Assembly (NCBI GenBank): GCA_016926755.1
Contig: JAFGNZ010000010.1
Coordinates: 1 to 64,000 of the forward strand
Direction: 5' to 3'
DNA length: 64,000 nucleotides
Origin: Myxococcaceae bacterium
GTDB taxonomy: Bacteria; Myxococcota; Myxococcia; Myxococcales; Myxococcaceae
Positions 19,565-28,549 of the stretch are shown piece by piece (position 1 is the first letter of the stretch; every line of letters starts with the position of its first letter). The notes beneath the pieces are model-generated. The model was given only the letters and a program-made list of their open reading frames with translations, did not search any database and was not told the origin of the DNA. The position numbers and the translations under genes were made by a program.

Positions 19565-20818
19565 TCAGCCCTGCCTGCGGCGGCCACGCAGCGCGAGCCC
19601 CGCCAGCACGAGGAGCAGCGCTCCAGGCACGGACGCCGCGCCACAGCCGCACCCGTTGTCCTCGGTGGGAACCGAGGGACCCATCCCGGGGAGGTAGCCG
19701 GTACCGCCATCCCCCCCTGCGTCAGCCGTCGCCCCCGCGTCCGGCGCGCCACCATCGGGAGAGGCGCCTCCATCCACCCCCACCTGGAGCGGAGGAGAGA
19801 ACGCGCTGGCCACAGCGACCCAGGAGACGAGCTTGTGGTTCGAGACGGTCTCGTTGATTGCGTCCTGCACGGCCACGAGCCCGGCTGGGAAGTCCGGCCC
19901 CAGCGCGAGCGAGGAGGCCTCTATCGAGCTGGGGCCCGTCACGGCGTCGAGGCCGCCATCCTGGTCGACCCGGAAGGTGCCCATGCTCGAGTGGGGGGGC
20001 CTGCGTCCGTAGACGACGATCTGGTCCCCGCCAGCGCTGGCGGCGAGCAGGTAGCCCTGCCCGTCGGAGAAGGCTTGGAGCGCCAGCCCCCCCAGCGGAG
20101 CTGTCAGCGGTGCGGTGGCCGTGCCCACGCTGGTGCGCATCGTGCCGGCATCCGGCTCGGCCGAGTAGCGCCAGATGCCCTGGTTCTGCTCGGCGACGAA
20201 GAGGAAGCCCTGCTGGTCGTCCGCGACAGCGCCCGAGACGGCGCTCCCCACCTCGAAGCTGCGCACCGGCAGCCCGTCCACGCCCCCATCCTGGAGGGAG
20301 CGCAGCTCGAGCTGCTGCATGGTCCCGGTCGTATCGGACATGAAGGCATAGAGGGTGCCGCTCGCGGCGCTCCGGTACAGCGTCACCGTCCGCGGGGAGA
20401 AGTTCGCGACGTCCAGCGTCCCCACGTCCACCCGGCGCAGCCCCAGCGACAGCGGATCCACCACGTACGCGGTGAGCGCCTGGAGGGTCCCGTTCGCCAC
20501 CACCACGAGGGGCGTGTTGCCTCCGGGCAGGGCGAAGCCGGCACGCACATCCACGCCGTACGCCACCCCGTCCGACAGGAGGGCCTGCTGCTCGGTCCCA
20601 TCCAACCGGAAGACCGAGAGGCCGACAGCAGAGTCCGCCACGAAGAGGAGGCTCTGTCCCGCATCGGCGGAGTTGGGCCAGAGGGCGACATCCTGGGTGG
20701 CGTTGCCCCCGCGGACGACCGGCTGCGTCTCTCCCGCCGGCAGGACGCTGACGGGCTGGGCCCCGACGGGAAGGCCCGCGAGGAGCACGAGCAGGACGAG
20801 GGGAGTGTGGATCCGCAT
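19565..20818 (-). CDS. Beta-propeller phytase-like protein with MYXO-CTERM tag
   Basis: 417 residues. Signal peptide MRIHTPLVLLVLLAGLPVGA. The propeller (about 22-335) carries family features: DVALWPNSADAGQSLLFVAD, LSVFRLDGTEQ, DDQQGFLFVAEQNQGIWRYS, GGLALQAFSDGQGYLLAAS and LGPDFPAGLVAVQDAIN. Family enzymes hydrolyse phytate with Ca2+. A Gly/Asp/Ala-rich linker (about 345-385) leads to a MYXO-CTERM sorting tag: DNGCGCGAAS, a hydrophobic segment and a final RGRRR cluster, which directs proteins to the myxobacterial envelope. AGGAGG is five bases before ATG 20818. Some of the acidic Ca2+ ligands look changed, so activity should not be taken for granted. Confidence 0.85.
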   Translation of the reverse strand: MRIHTPLVLLVLLAGLPVGAQPVSVLPAGETQPVVRGGNATQDVALWPNSADAGQSLLFVADSAVGLSVFRLDGTEQQALLSDGVAYGVDVRAGFALPGGNTPLVVVANGTLQALTAYVVDPLSLGLRRVDVGTLDVANFSPRTVTLYRSAASGTLYAFMSDTTGTMQQLELRSLQDGGVDGLPVRSFEVGSAVSGAVADDQQGFLFVAEQNQGIWRYSAEPDAGTMRTSVGTATAPLTAPLGGLALQAFSDGQGYLLAASAGGDQIVVYGRRPPHSSMGTFRVDQDGGLDAVTGPSSIEASSLALGPDFPAGLVAVQDAINETVSNHKLVSWVAVASAFSPPLQVGVDGGASPDGGAPDAGATADAGGDGGTGYLPGMGPSVPTEDNGCGCGAASVPGALLLVLAGLALRGRRRQG

Positions 20819-20948
20819 GACGGCCTCCTGGGAGGGCACCTACGTAGCCACCCGGGGTGGGAGGCGCAAGCGAAGTGCTCCGTCAACGGTTGGCGCAAGG
20901 CAGAGCGTCGGGTACAAACACGCGGCTTTCGTCCAGGGAACACTCCGC

Positions 20949-21023
20949 ATGAACATCACAGGCGCGCGCATCATCGACAGCAGGGGACAGGACGGCGGTG
21001 GCACGGGAACGGGTGGGCGCTAG
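20949..21023 (+). CDS. Possible 24-residue leader peptide
   Basis: An ATG opens a frame MNITGARIIDSRGQDGGG that ends in TAG directly against the ATG of the reductase gene (TAGATG). It has no strong ribosome binding site. It could be a translational-coupling leader or chance; no other gene is evident in 20819-21023. Confidence 0.2.
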   Translation: MNITGARIIDSRGQDGGGTGTGGR

Positions 21024-21950
21024 ATGCGCATCCTCGTCACGGGAGCGGATGGGTTCGCCGGGCGCCACCTGTGCGCGCTGCTGCGTGAGGCGGGCGACGA
21101 GGTGGTGGAGGCGCATGGGCCGCGCGCCGAGGGCGTGAACAGCGACGCGCTGAACTTCGACATCTCGGACGAGGCGGCGGTGCGCGCGGCGGTGGAGAGG
21201 GCGCGGCCGGAGGGAGTCATCCACCTGGCCGGCTTCAGCTCCGTGGCGCGCAGCCACGGCAACCCGGCGCGCGTGTTCGCCGTCAATGCGCTCGGGGCGG
21301 TGAACCTGATGACCGCCATCCGGGGGAGCGCTCCCGAGGCGCGCGTGCTGCTGATCAGCTCCGGCGAGGTGTACGGCCCGGTCCTCGAGGGCACCCGCGC
21401 CACGGAGGAGCAGGCGCTGGTGGCGCTCAGCCCCTACGCGGCCTCGAAGATCGCGGCGGAGCTTGCGGGCCAGCAGTTCCATCGGAGCTATGGGCTCCAG
21501 GTGATGGTGGCGCGGTCCTTCAACCACCTGGGCGAGGGGCAGGCTCCCACCTTCGTGGTGCCCTCCTTCGCCGCGCAGCTGCGCGCGATCCGGCAGGGCA
21601 CGGTGCCTCCGGTGCTGCGCGCGGGCAACCTGGAGGCCATCCGCGACTTCTCGCACGTGCGGGACATGGCGGCCGCCTACCTGCTCCTGCTGACGGCGGG
21701 GGCGCCAGGGCAGACCTACAATGTCTGCAGCGGGGTGGGCCGGACGATCCGTTCGGTGCTGGAGGAGATGCTGGCGCTCTCCGGCGTCTCGGCGCGCATC
21801 GAGCTGGATCCAGCGCGGCTGCGGCCCTCGGACATCCCCAGCCTGGTGGGCTCGCCGGACAAGCTTCGAGCCCTGGGCTGGGAGCCGAAGCACACCGTGA
21901 CGGAGGCGCTGCGCGAGGTGCTCGATGAGGGCACGGCACGGGGGCCGTGA
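21024..21950 (+). CDS. NAD(P)-dependent sugar-nucleotide epimerase/reductase (GDP-4-keto-6-deoxy-mannose reductase-like)
   Basis: 308 residues. An extended short-chain dehydrogenase: nucleotide-binding GADGFAGRHL (7-16), VIHLAGFSSV, LISSGEVYGP with the catalytic Ser region, and YAASK (about 142-146) with the active Tyr and Lys. The pattern YGPVLEGTRATEEQALVALS and the later ARSFNHLGEGQ with VPSFAAQL are typical of reductases that make GDP-rhamnose or GDP-deoxytalose from the GDP-4-keto-6-deoxymannose intermediate. It sits at the edge of a glycosyltransferase region and may supply a deoxy sugar for it. The gene ends one base before the oppositely oriented gene starts its stop codon. The exact sugar is not determined. 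Confidence 0.85.
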   Translation: MRILVTGADGFAGRHLCALLREAGDEVVEAHGPRAEGVNSDALNFDISDEAAVRAAVERARPEGVIHLAGFSSVARSHGNPARVFAVNALGAVNLMTAIRGSAPEARVLLISSGEVYGPVLEGTRATEEQALVALSPYAASKIAAELAGQQFHRSYGLQVMVARSFNHLGEGQAPTFVVPSFAAQLRAIRQGTVPPVLRAGNLEAIRDFSHVRDMAAAYLLLLTAGAPGQTYNVCSGVGRTIRSVLEEMLALSGVSARIELDPARLRPSDIPSLVGSPDKLRALGWEPKHTVTEALREVLDEGTARGP

Positions 21951-22994
21951 CTACGGCTCAGGGGGCGTCACCCCCCACCTGCAGCCCAGCCACACGGCGT
22001 CAGCCACCTTCTCTCCCGCCGGGCCATCGAAAAACCCGAACCGCTCCTCATCGCTCCCCTGCGCCACGGGGCGGATCTCGATCCGAGGAGAGTACCAGTC
22101 CACGGGGATACCTCTGTCCCAGGGATCGCTGACCCTCGACATGAAGATCTCCCCGCAGCCCACTCCGGCGAGGTCGACGGCGGTGTAGATCACATCGTGA
22201 TGGCCCAAAGACTGCGTCGACACGACGAGCGTTGGTCTGCCGAGCCCGCCAAGCGTCGCGACAAAGCTCGGAGTCAGTGACATGCACTGGGTGAAGTTGT
22301 AGTCGAGTTCGCCCGAGCTGCCTTCATCCTCCTCGATCCTCCGCTGGATCTCCGCCCGCTGCGCCTCGCCCGCCTCCTTGGCTTCCGGCGTGCATTTCCC
22401 CTCGCAGCTGCCTTCGAGGGTTGTCTCGGCGAGCACATCCCGCCCGTGCACCAGGCGGATGAGCAGATCGCTCGTCTCGCACTCCATCTCCGAGCGTTGA
22501 CGCACGCGGTGGACCGTGAGCGCCAGCGCCTTCTCCTTCTCGAAGGGCACGGAGGCGAGCGGCTCGGCGCCCTTGGGCAGCTTCGACGCGAGGTTGATGG
22601 GCGCGGGGCAGGCCAGCGTGGCGGGGCCCGTGAGCTGTTTCACGTAGGCCTCCGGCACCATGGGCAGCACGCGGGCCCGCGCGGAGAGCGCCGCCTCCTT
22701 CGAGCCGCACACGCCCAGCACGAGGACGTGCAGCCCGGGCTTCAGACCGGGCAGTGAGTCGGACTCGACGACCTTCGGGAAGCCCTCGGCGGGCTTCAAC
22801 CACTCGAACGCGCGTGCCTCAACCATGGGCCCGAGCTGCGCCTCGGCCTCCGCGCGCTGCGGCTTGCTGGCCAGGATGACGACCCAGGGATTCCCAGCGG
22901 GCTTCGCTCGGGCCTTGGCAGGCGGAGCGGCCGCCTGGACCTGCCAGGGCATGAGGAGGACGACGAGCAAGATTGCCGGAAATCTCTGGTTCAT
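21951..22994 (-). CDS. Secreted protein, unknown
   Basis: 347 residues. Residues 1-21 form a signal peptide (MNQRFPAILLVVLLMPWQVQA). The region 35-110 (PWVVILASKPQRAEAEAQL and HVLVLGVCGSKEAALSARARV) resembles a SPOR-like alpha/beta repeat. A Cys-containing central part (ETTLEGSCEGKCTPEAKEAG) and a beta-rich end follow. It is not assigned to a known enzyme. I chose ATG 22994 over 23000 because the G-rich site (GGGGGG) is then six bases upstream instead of touching the start. It converges with the reductase gene without any gap. Confidence 0.7.
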   Translation of the reverse strand: MNQRFPAILLVVLLMPWQVQAAAPPAKARAKPAGNPWVVILASKPQRAEAEAQLGPMVEARAFEWLKPAEGFPKVVESDSLPGLKPGLHVLVLGVCGSKEAALSARARVLPMVPEAYVKQLTGPATLACPAPINLASKLPKGAEPLASVPFEKEKALALTVHRVRQRSEMECETSDLLIRLVHGRDVLAETTLEGSCEGKCTPEAKEAGEAQRAEIQRRIEEDEGSSGELDYNFTQCMSLTPSFVATLGGLGRPTLVVSTQSLGHHDVIYTAVDLAGVGCGEIFMSRVSDPWDRGIPVDWYSPRIEIRPVAQGSDEERFGFFDGPAGEKVADAVWLGCRWGVTPPEP

Positions 22995-23009
22995 CTGCAT
23001 CCCCCCAGG

Positions 23010-24140
23010 CTATTGCCAAACCCTCTCGGCTCCGACCAGTGAAGCCAATGCAGCCTCGTATACCGCGAGCGTCTGCGCGGCTGCGCGCTGCCAGGTGAAG
23101 TCCGCGGCTCGGCGCCGCCCCTTCTCCGCCCAGCTCCGCCGCTCTTCCGGAGAGCGCAGCAGCCGGTCGATGGCCTCCGCCAATCCCTCCGCATCATCCG
23201 GCCCCACCGCGGGCGCCGCATCCCCACAGACCTCGGGCAGCGAGCCCGCGTTGGAGACGAGGGTGGCCGTCCCCAGCCGCATGGCCTCCAGTGGCGGCAG
23301 GCCGAACCCCTCCCCTCGCGAGGGGAAGACGAAGACGGCCGCGCGCCGCATCAGCTCATAGAAGACGGGCGCGGACTGGTAGCCCAGCGGGCGGATGTCG
23401 AAGCCCTCCGCGCGCATCCGCCCCACGCGCGTCTCCACCGGTCCCGCGCCGAACCAGCTCTGACCCGCCAGCACGAGCGACGCCGGCCGCCCTCTGGCCC
23501 GGAGCCTCTCCAGCGCGTCCAGCACCAGGCCCACGTTCTTGCGAACGTCGAGCGAGCCCGCGTACAGCACGAAGTCCCTGGGCAGCGCCAGGGTCCGCAC
23601 GAAGTCCGCGCCCGTGGCGTCCAGGCGCTCGGCGTCCACGTGGTCCACGCCGTTGTGCACCACCTCCGTGCGCCCGGCCACCTCGGGGAAGCGCGCCAGC
23701 AGCTCGTCTCGCGTGTGCGCGCTCACGCAGATCACCCGGTCAGCGATCATCAAGCTCCGCGCCAGCCACAGGCGGAACTGCCACCGGAACGCCGTGGACA
23801 CCGTCTCCCGCATGGTCAACGGGATGAGATCATGCACGGTGAGGACATATGCCTTGCCGGGTAGGCGCGTGAGCGGGAGGTTGAAGTTGCCGAGCGCATG
23901 GAAGAGCCGTGCCTGCGAGCCCCTCAAGTCCCGCGGCAGGCGTGCCAGCGCATAGCCCGTGCGGCCCATTCGCCCGCGAGGGTGCTCGCCCGAGACGCGC
24001 GCGCCGAAGCGCTCCAGCGAGACGCCCTCCCCTTCCAGGGCCGAGGCCAGGCATCGGGTGTACAGGCCAATACCCGTGGTTGGCTCGTCCCAGAGGCTCG
24101 CGTCGAAAGCGATGGGGCCGATGGACACGGGGCGCCTCAT
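23010..24140 (-). CDS. Glycosyltransferase family 4
   Basis: 376 residues of GT-B fold. The N-terminal domain begins ISIGP-type and shows the acceptor loop TTGIGLYTRCLASALEG (about 17-33). The C-terminal nucleotide-sugar domain has FVLYAGSLDVRKNVGLVLDA, VLAGQSWFG, LGYQSAPVFYELMRRA, and the E-x7-E motif FPSRGEGFGLPPLEAMRLG (about 285-303). It transfers a hexose from an activated donor to a lipid-linked or polysaccharide acceptor at the cytoplasmic face of the inner membrane. It is transcribed leftward, divergent from the double glycosyltransferase. No strong ribosome binding site precedes ATG 24140; alignment of the fold favours it over the longer frame. Confidence 0.9.
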   Translation of the reverse strand: MRRPVSIGPIAFDASLWDEPTTGIGLYTRCLASALEGEGVSLERFGARVSGEHPRGRMGRTGYALARLPRDLRGSQARLFHALGNFNLPLTRLPGKAYVLTVHDLIPLTMRETVSTAFRWQFRLWLARSLMIADRVICVSAHTRDELLARFPEVAGRTEVVHNGVDHVDAERLDATGADFVRTLALPRDFVLYAGSLDVRKNVGLVLDALERLRARGRPASLVLAGQSWFGAGPVETRVGRMRAEGFDIRPLGYQSAPVFYELMRRAAVFVFPSRGEGFGLPPLEAMRLGTATLVSNAGSLPEVCGDAAPAVGPDDAEGLAEAIDRLLRSPEERRSWAEKGRRRAADFTWQRAAAQTLAVYEAALASLVGAERVWQ

Positions 24141-24253
24141 AGCACGGGGTGGGGGACAAGGCCGCGGAAGATGCCACGGTGGACGTGTTACATTCGGTGG
24201 TAGGTGGCCAGGAAGCACTCAGGACCATGGGCGTGTGATAGGCAGGGCGCCCC

Positions 24254-26497
24254 ATGGCGGTTCATCAGTTGATTCCCAGCTTCGTCGCGGGTGATGCCAC
24301 CGGACAGGCCGCGCTGCACCTGCAGCTCCTCCTGCGCAGGATGGGCCACTTCGCCGAGCTCTACGCGGGCGAGGTGGGCTCCGGGCTGGAGTCTCTCGCC
24401 CAGCCCGTCTCCGCCCTGCGCCCTGCCCCAGAGGATCTGGTCCTCTATCACCACGGCATCGCCTCGCCGCTCAGCGGCCACCTGATGCACCTGCCCTGCC
24501 GCCGCGGGCTCGTCTTCCACAACATCAGCCCCGCCCGCTTCTACGCGGGCACCCCGCTGGCCGAGGCGCTCACCTCCGGCCGGGCCCAGCTCGCCGCAAT
24601 GGCGCCCTTCGTGGAAGTGGCCATCGGTGTCTCGGACTTCAACTCCGCCGAGCTGCGCACCGCCGGCTACCACAACGTCCACACCGTCCCCCTCTTCATC
24701 GAGCCGGAGCGCTTCGCCGAGAGCCAGGCGGATCCGGCCATGCGCAGGCGCCTGGAAGGCCCTGGCCCCACCGTGCTGAGCGTGAGCCGGGTCGCCCCCC
24801 ACAAGCGCTTCGAGGACCTCCTCGCGCTCCATGCCCAGCTCGTGCGCCTGCGCCCCGAGGCGCGCCTGCTGCTGGTGGGCGGCTACGAACCCGGAAGCCG
24901 CTACTTCAAGTCCCTCCGGCGCACCGCGGACGGGCTTCCGGGCGTGCACTTCCTCGGGAGGTTGAACCACGCGGAGCTGGTGGCGGCGTACCGCTCCGCG
25001 CAGGTCTTCGTCTCCATGAGCGAGCACGAAGGCTTCGGAGTCCCCCTCATCGAGGCCATGGCCGCCGAGCTGCCCGTGCTCGCCTTCGGCGCCGCCGCTG
25101 TCCCGGAGACACTCGGGGGCGCGGGCATCGCCTTCGACGAGAAGCGCTTCGCCTTCCTCGCAGAGCTCGTCATGGAGATGAGCGAGAGCCCGGACCTGCG
25201 CCGGCGGCTGCTCAAAGGCCAGGCCCGACGCCTCGCGCACTTCTCCGCGGAGAACAGCCAGCAGGCCCTGGAGAAGGCGCTCGGGGAAGCACCGCCTCCC
25301 CGTGCTCGCCCCCATCGGTCTCCTCGAAAGCCGAAGCGCCCGCGCGTGGCCATCGTGGTACAGCGCTATGGCCAGGTGACCGGAGGCGCCGAGCGCCACG
25401 CGCAGCAGCTCGCCGAGCACCTCGCGCCCCACTGGGAGCTCACCCTCCTCACCACCTGCGCGAAGAACCACCTCAGCTGGGAGAATGTCTTTCCCCCAGG
25501 GCCCGACCGCGTGGACGGGCTGCAGGTGCTGCGCTTCCCCGTGACGCGCACGCGCAACATCCGCCCCTTCAACGCCCTGTCGAACACCGTGTTCAACCGC
25601 CCCAACGAGCGCCTGCGCGAGGAGCACTGGGTCGCCGAGCAGGGCCCGCTGAGCCCGGGGCTGCTCGCCCACCTCGAGAAGGCGCGCGACGCCTACGACG
25701 GCTTCCTCTTCTTCACCTATCTGTACGCGCCCACCGTGTGGGGCGTGCCCATGGTGGCGGACCGGGCGCTGCTGGTGCCCACCGCGCACGACGAGCCCCC
25801 CATCCGCTTCGGCGTCTACTCGGACGTCTTCGAGCGCCCCCGAGCGCTCATGTGCAACACCCCGGAGGAGATCTCCCTCATCCAGCGCCTCTACCCGAAC
25901 CACGCGCGCGCCCGGGTGGTCGGCGTGGGCGTGGACCGCCCCTCGGCGGCTCCCCAGCGCTTCCGCGAGAAGCACGGCGTCCACCGCCCCTACCTGCTCT
26001 ACGTGGGCCGGCTGGAGCCCGGAAAGGGCATCCCCGAGCTGCTCTCCCACTACCGGGTGCTGCGGCAGCGCTACGCGGACGCGCCGGACCTCGTCCTCGC
26101 GGGCGAGGCCCACATGGAGCTCTCCGGCGAGGGCGTGCGCTACGTGGGCCGCATCGACGAGCAGGACAAGCACGACGCCCTGGCGGGCGCGCTCGCGGTG
26201 GTGGTGCCCTCGCGCTTCGAGAGCCTCTCGCTGCTCACGCTGGAGGCCTTCGCCCAGTCCACGCCAGTGCTCGTCAACGGACACTCGGAGGTGCTGGTGG
26301 GCCAGGTGGAGCGCAGCGGCGCGGGCCAGGCGTACAAGGACCTGGACTCGTTCATCACCGGACTGAGAGAGGTGGGCAACCAGCGCGGCCCCATGGGCCG
26401 CAAGGGCCTGGCCTACGCGAAGAAGTATTCTTGGGCGAAGGTGGTCGCCGCCTACCAGGAAGAGATGGATCGCATCCTCGAGGAGAAGCGCCGATGA
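24254..26497 (+). CDS. Fusion of two family 4 glycosyltransferases
   Basis: 747 residues. The first GT-B unit is about 1-345 (TVLSVSRVAPHKRFEDLLAL; SEHEGFGVPLIEAMAAELPV with E-x7-E). After a basic linker (PPPRARPHRSPRKPKRP), the second unit is about 367-747 (RYGQVTGGAERHAQQLAEHL; LLYVGRLEPGKGIPELL; PSRFESLSLLTLEAFAQS with E-x7-E). Both carry the usual donor-binding motifs, so two consecutive sugars could be added by one chain. Its stop overlaps the next ATG (ATGA), which shows coupling to the small helical gene. Together with the following genes it forms a five-kilobase rightward glycan operon. Confidence 0.9.
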   Translation: MAVHQLIPSFVAGDATGQAALHLQLLLRRMGHFAELYAGEVGSGLESLAQPVSALRPAPEDLVLYHHGIASPLSGHLMHLPCRRGLVFHNISPARFYAGTPLAEALTSGRAQLAAMAPFVEVAIGVSDFNSAELRTAGYHNVHTVPLFIEPERFAESQADPAMRRRLEGPGPTVLSVSRVAPHKRFEDLLALHAQLVRLRPEARLLLVGGYEPGSRYFKSLRRTADGLPGVHFLGRLNHAELVAAYRSAQVFVSMSEHEGFGVPLIEAMAAELPVLAFGAAAVPETLGGAGIAFDEKRFAFLAELVMEMSESPDLRRRLLKGQARRLAHFSAENSQQALEKALGEAPPPRARPHRSPRKPKRPRVAIVVQRYGQVTGGAERHAQQLAEHLAPHWELTLLTTCAKNHLSWENVFPPGPDRVDGLQVLRFPVTRTRNIRPFNALSNTVFNRPNERLREEHWVAEQGPLSPGLLAHLEKARDAYDGFLFFTYLYAPTVWGVPMVADRALLVPTAHDEPPIRFGVYSDVFERPRALMCNTPEEISLIQRLYPNHARARVVGVGVDRPSAAPQRFREKHGVHRPYLLYVGRLEPGKGIPELLSHYRVLRQRYADAPDLVLAGEAHMELSGEGVRYVGRIDEQDKHDALAGALAVVVPSRFESLSLLTLEAFAQSTPVLVNGHSEVLVGQVERSGAGQAYKDLDSFITGLREVGNQRGPMGRKGLAYAKKYSWAKVVAAYQEEMDRILEEKRR

Positions 26498-26952
26498 AGC
26501 TGTTGGGACGGGACATCCCCGCGCGCGAGCTGATCGCCCGCATCGAGGAGCGCCTGCGCTTGCGCGGCCTCCCCACCTCCGAGCCCGCGGACGTCCCCGA
26601 GGAGGGTGTCGAGCCCCGGGTCGACCCGCTGTCCTTCAACCTCCAGGCCCTGGAGGAGCACACGGACCCGACCCGGCCGCTGCCGCTGCACACGCACCGG
26701 GGCGGGGCGGGACAGCTCGTGGTGGTGGCCAAGTGGGCGTTCCGCAAGACGTGCCAGGTGCTCATCAACGAGACCCTCTCCCGCCAGCGCGTCTTCAACG
26801 GGCACGTGCGCGACTCCTACGCCCAGCTCTCCGCCGAGCTCCTCCGCCTGCGGCGCGAGCTGGAGGAGCTGAAGGCCGCCAAGGCCCCCGCCGCCGCCCC
26901 TCCCGAGCCTCCCGTCGTGCCGGTCCGCCCGCGCCGGCCCAGGGCGAAGTAG
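26494..26952 (+). CDS. Small glycosyltransferase-associated protein with helical C-terminus, unknown
   Basis: 152 residues. The start (LIARIEERLRLRGLPTSE) is helical. A middle block reads DPLSFNLQALEEHTDPTRPL, then LVVVAKWAFRKTCQVLINET and QRVFNGHVRDSYAQLSAELL, ending in a charged coiled segment and a Pro/Arg tail. This block resembles the N-terminal regions found before glycosyltransferase or methyltransferase domains in other bacteria; here it stands alone. It overlaps the fused glycosyltransferase by ATGA and is 25 bases before the GT2-methyltransferase gene, so it may be a scaffold or adaptor for these enzymes. No catalytic motif is present. Confidence 0.72.
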   Translation: MKLLGRDIPARELIARIEERLRLRGLPTSEPADVPEEGVEPRVDPLSFNLQALEEHTDPTRPLPLHTHRGGAGQLVVVAKWAFRKTCQVLINETLSRQRVFNGHVRDSYAQLSAELLRLRRELEELKAAKAPAAAPPEPPVVPVRPRRPRAK

Positions 26953-26977
26953 GCTATAGACCCGCTCCGAGGCCTCC

Positions 26978-28549
26978 ATGACCGCGCCGTCGAAGCAGCC
27001 GAAGCTGCTCATCTTCGTCATCGCCTACTACGCCGAGTCCACGTTGCGCTGGGTGTTGGAGCGCATCCCCGCCTCGGTCTTCGAGACGTATGACTGCGAG
27101 GTGCTCGTCGTGGACGACGCCTCCCAGGATCGCACCTTCGACATCGGGCGCGAGTACCAGGAGAACCATCCGGACATCCGGATGACCGTGCTGCGCAACG
27201 AGCACAACCAGGGCTACGGGGGCAACCAGAAGGTGGGCTACGCGTACGCGCTGGCCGAGGGGTTCGACTTCGTCGCCATGGTGCACGGCGACGGGCAGTA
27301 CGCCCCCGAGGAGCTGCCGCGCCTGATGGAGCCCCTGCGCGAGGGCCGGGCGGACGCCGTCTTCGGCAGCCGGATGATGGACCGCTTCGGCGCGCTCAAG
27401 GGGGGCATGCCCCTCTACAAGTACGTGGGGAACAAGATCCTCACCACGGTCCAGAACGCGCTGCTGGGCACGCGCCTGTCCGAGTTCCACAGCGGCTACC
27501 GCATCTACTCGGTGGAGGCGCTGCGGCGCGTCTCCTTCCAGCTCAACTCGAACGACTTCCACTTCGACACCGAGATCATCATCCAGCTGCTCAACGCGGG
27601 CGCGCGCATCCTGGAGCTGTCCATCCCCACCTACTACGGAGACGAGATCTCCCGGGTGAACGGGATGAAGTACGCCAAGGACGTGATGCTGGCGACGCTG
27701 CGCAACGTGCTGCACCGCGCCGGCCTGCTCTACCAGCGCCGCTTCGATCCGATCAGCCACGGCAACCTGCACTACGATCTCAAGCTCGGCTACGCGAGCA
27801 GCCACTCCTGGGCGCTGGACGCGGTGCCCGCCGGGGCGAAGGTGCTGGACATCGGCGCCGGTCCCGGGGGGATGGCGCGCGAGCTGGTCAACAAGGGCTG
27901 CACGACGGCGGTGGTGGATCAGCACCCGCCCGCCGAGCCCGATCCGCGCATCCAGGTCCACGTCCAGAACCTGGACGAGCCGCTGCGCTTCAGCGTCCAG
28001 GACTATGATCACCTGCTCCTGCTGGACGTCATCGAGCACCTCCGGGATCCGGAGCGGTTCCTCGGCGAGCTGCGCCAGCAGTTCGACTACACGCCTCGGA
28101 AGCTGGTGCTGACCACGCCCAACGTGGCCTTCGTCGTCCAGCGGCTGATGCTGCTGGCCGGCCAGTTCAATTACGGCAAGGCGGGCATCCTGGACCGGAC
28201 GCACACCCGCCTCTTCACCTTCCGGAGCCTGCGCCACCTGCTGCGCGACAACGGCTTCCGCATCAAGGAGATCCGCGGCGTGCCCGCGCCCTTCCCCAAG
28301 GTGCTGGGCAATGGCGTGCTTGGCAAGGCGGCGCTCGGCGCCAACCTCGCCCTCATCCGGCTGAGCAAGACGCTCTTCTCGTACCAGATCTACGTGGAGG
28401 CGGAGACCACCCCCGACGTGAGCTTCGTCTTGAAGGACTCCAAGGAGAAGAGCGCCCTACGCGCCCAGCGCCTGCGCGAGGCCCAGGCCCCTCATGACAC
28501 GCCCAAGCCCTCCAAGCGAGGCCGGGCGCGGAGACGCAACGCCGGGTGA
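26978..28549 (+). CDS. Bifunctional GT2 glycosyltransferase and SAM methyltransferase
   Basis: 523 residues. The GT-A domain (about 5-240) shows VLVVDDASQDRT, NQGYGGNQKVGYAYALAEG, MVHGDGQYAPEELPRL with the DxD-type acid, SRMMDRFGALKGGMPLYK and SGYRIYSVEALRRV, as in polyprenyl-phosphate mannosyl or glucosyl transferases. The second half (about 260-470) is a class I methyltransferase with KVLDIGAGPGGMARELV, AVVDQHPP and LLLDVIEHLRDPERFLGEL, followed by the late strand VLTTPNVAF. The tail is basic. It likely makes a lipid-linked sugar and also methylates a sugar or lipid. The stop overlaps the GTG of the next gene. Confidence 0.9.
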   Translation: MTAPSKQPKLLIFVIAYYAESTLRWVLERIPASVFETYDCEVLVVDDASQDRTFDIGREYQENHPDIRMTVLRNEHNQGYGGNQKVGYAYALAEGFDFVAMVHGDGQYAPEELPRLMEPLREGRADAVFGSRMMDRFGALKGGMPLYKYVGNKILTTVQNALLGTRLSEFHSGYRIYSVEALRRVSFQLNSNDFHFDTEIIIQLLNAGARILELSIPTYYGDEISRVNGMKYAKDVMLATLRNVLHRAGLLYQRRFDPISHGNLHYDLKLGYASSHSWALDAVPAGAKVLDIGAGPGGMARELVNKGCTTAVVDQHPPAEPDPRIQVHVQNLDEPLRFSVQDYDHLLLLDVIEHLRDPERFLGELRQQFDYTPRKLVLTTPNVAFVVQRLMLLAGQFNYGKAGILDRTHTRLFTFRSLRHLLRDNGFRIKEIRGVPAPFPKVLGNGVLGKAALGANLALIRLSKTLFSYQIYVEAETTPDVSFVLKDSKEKSALRAQRLREAQAPHDTPKPSKRGRARRRNAG

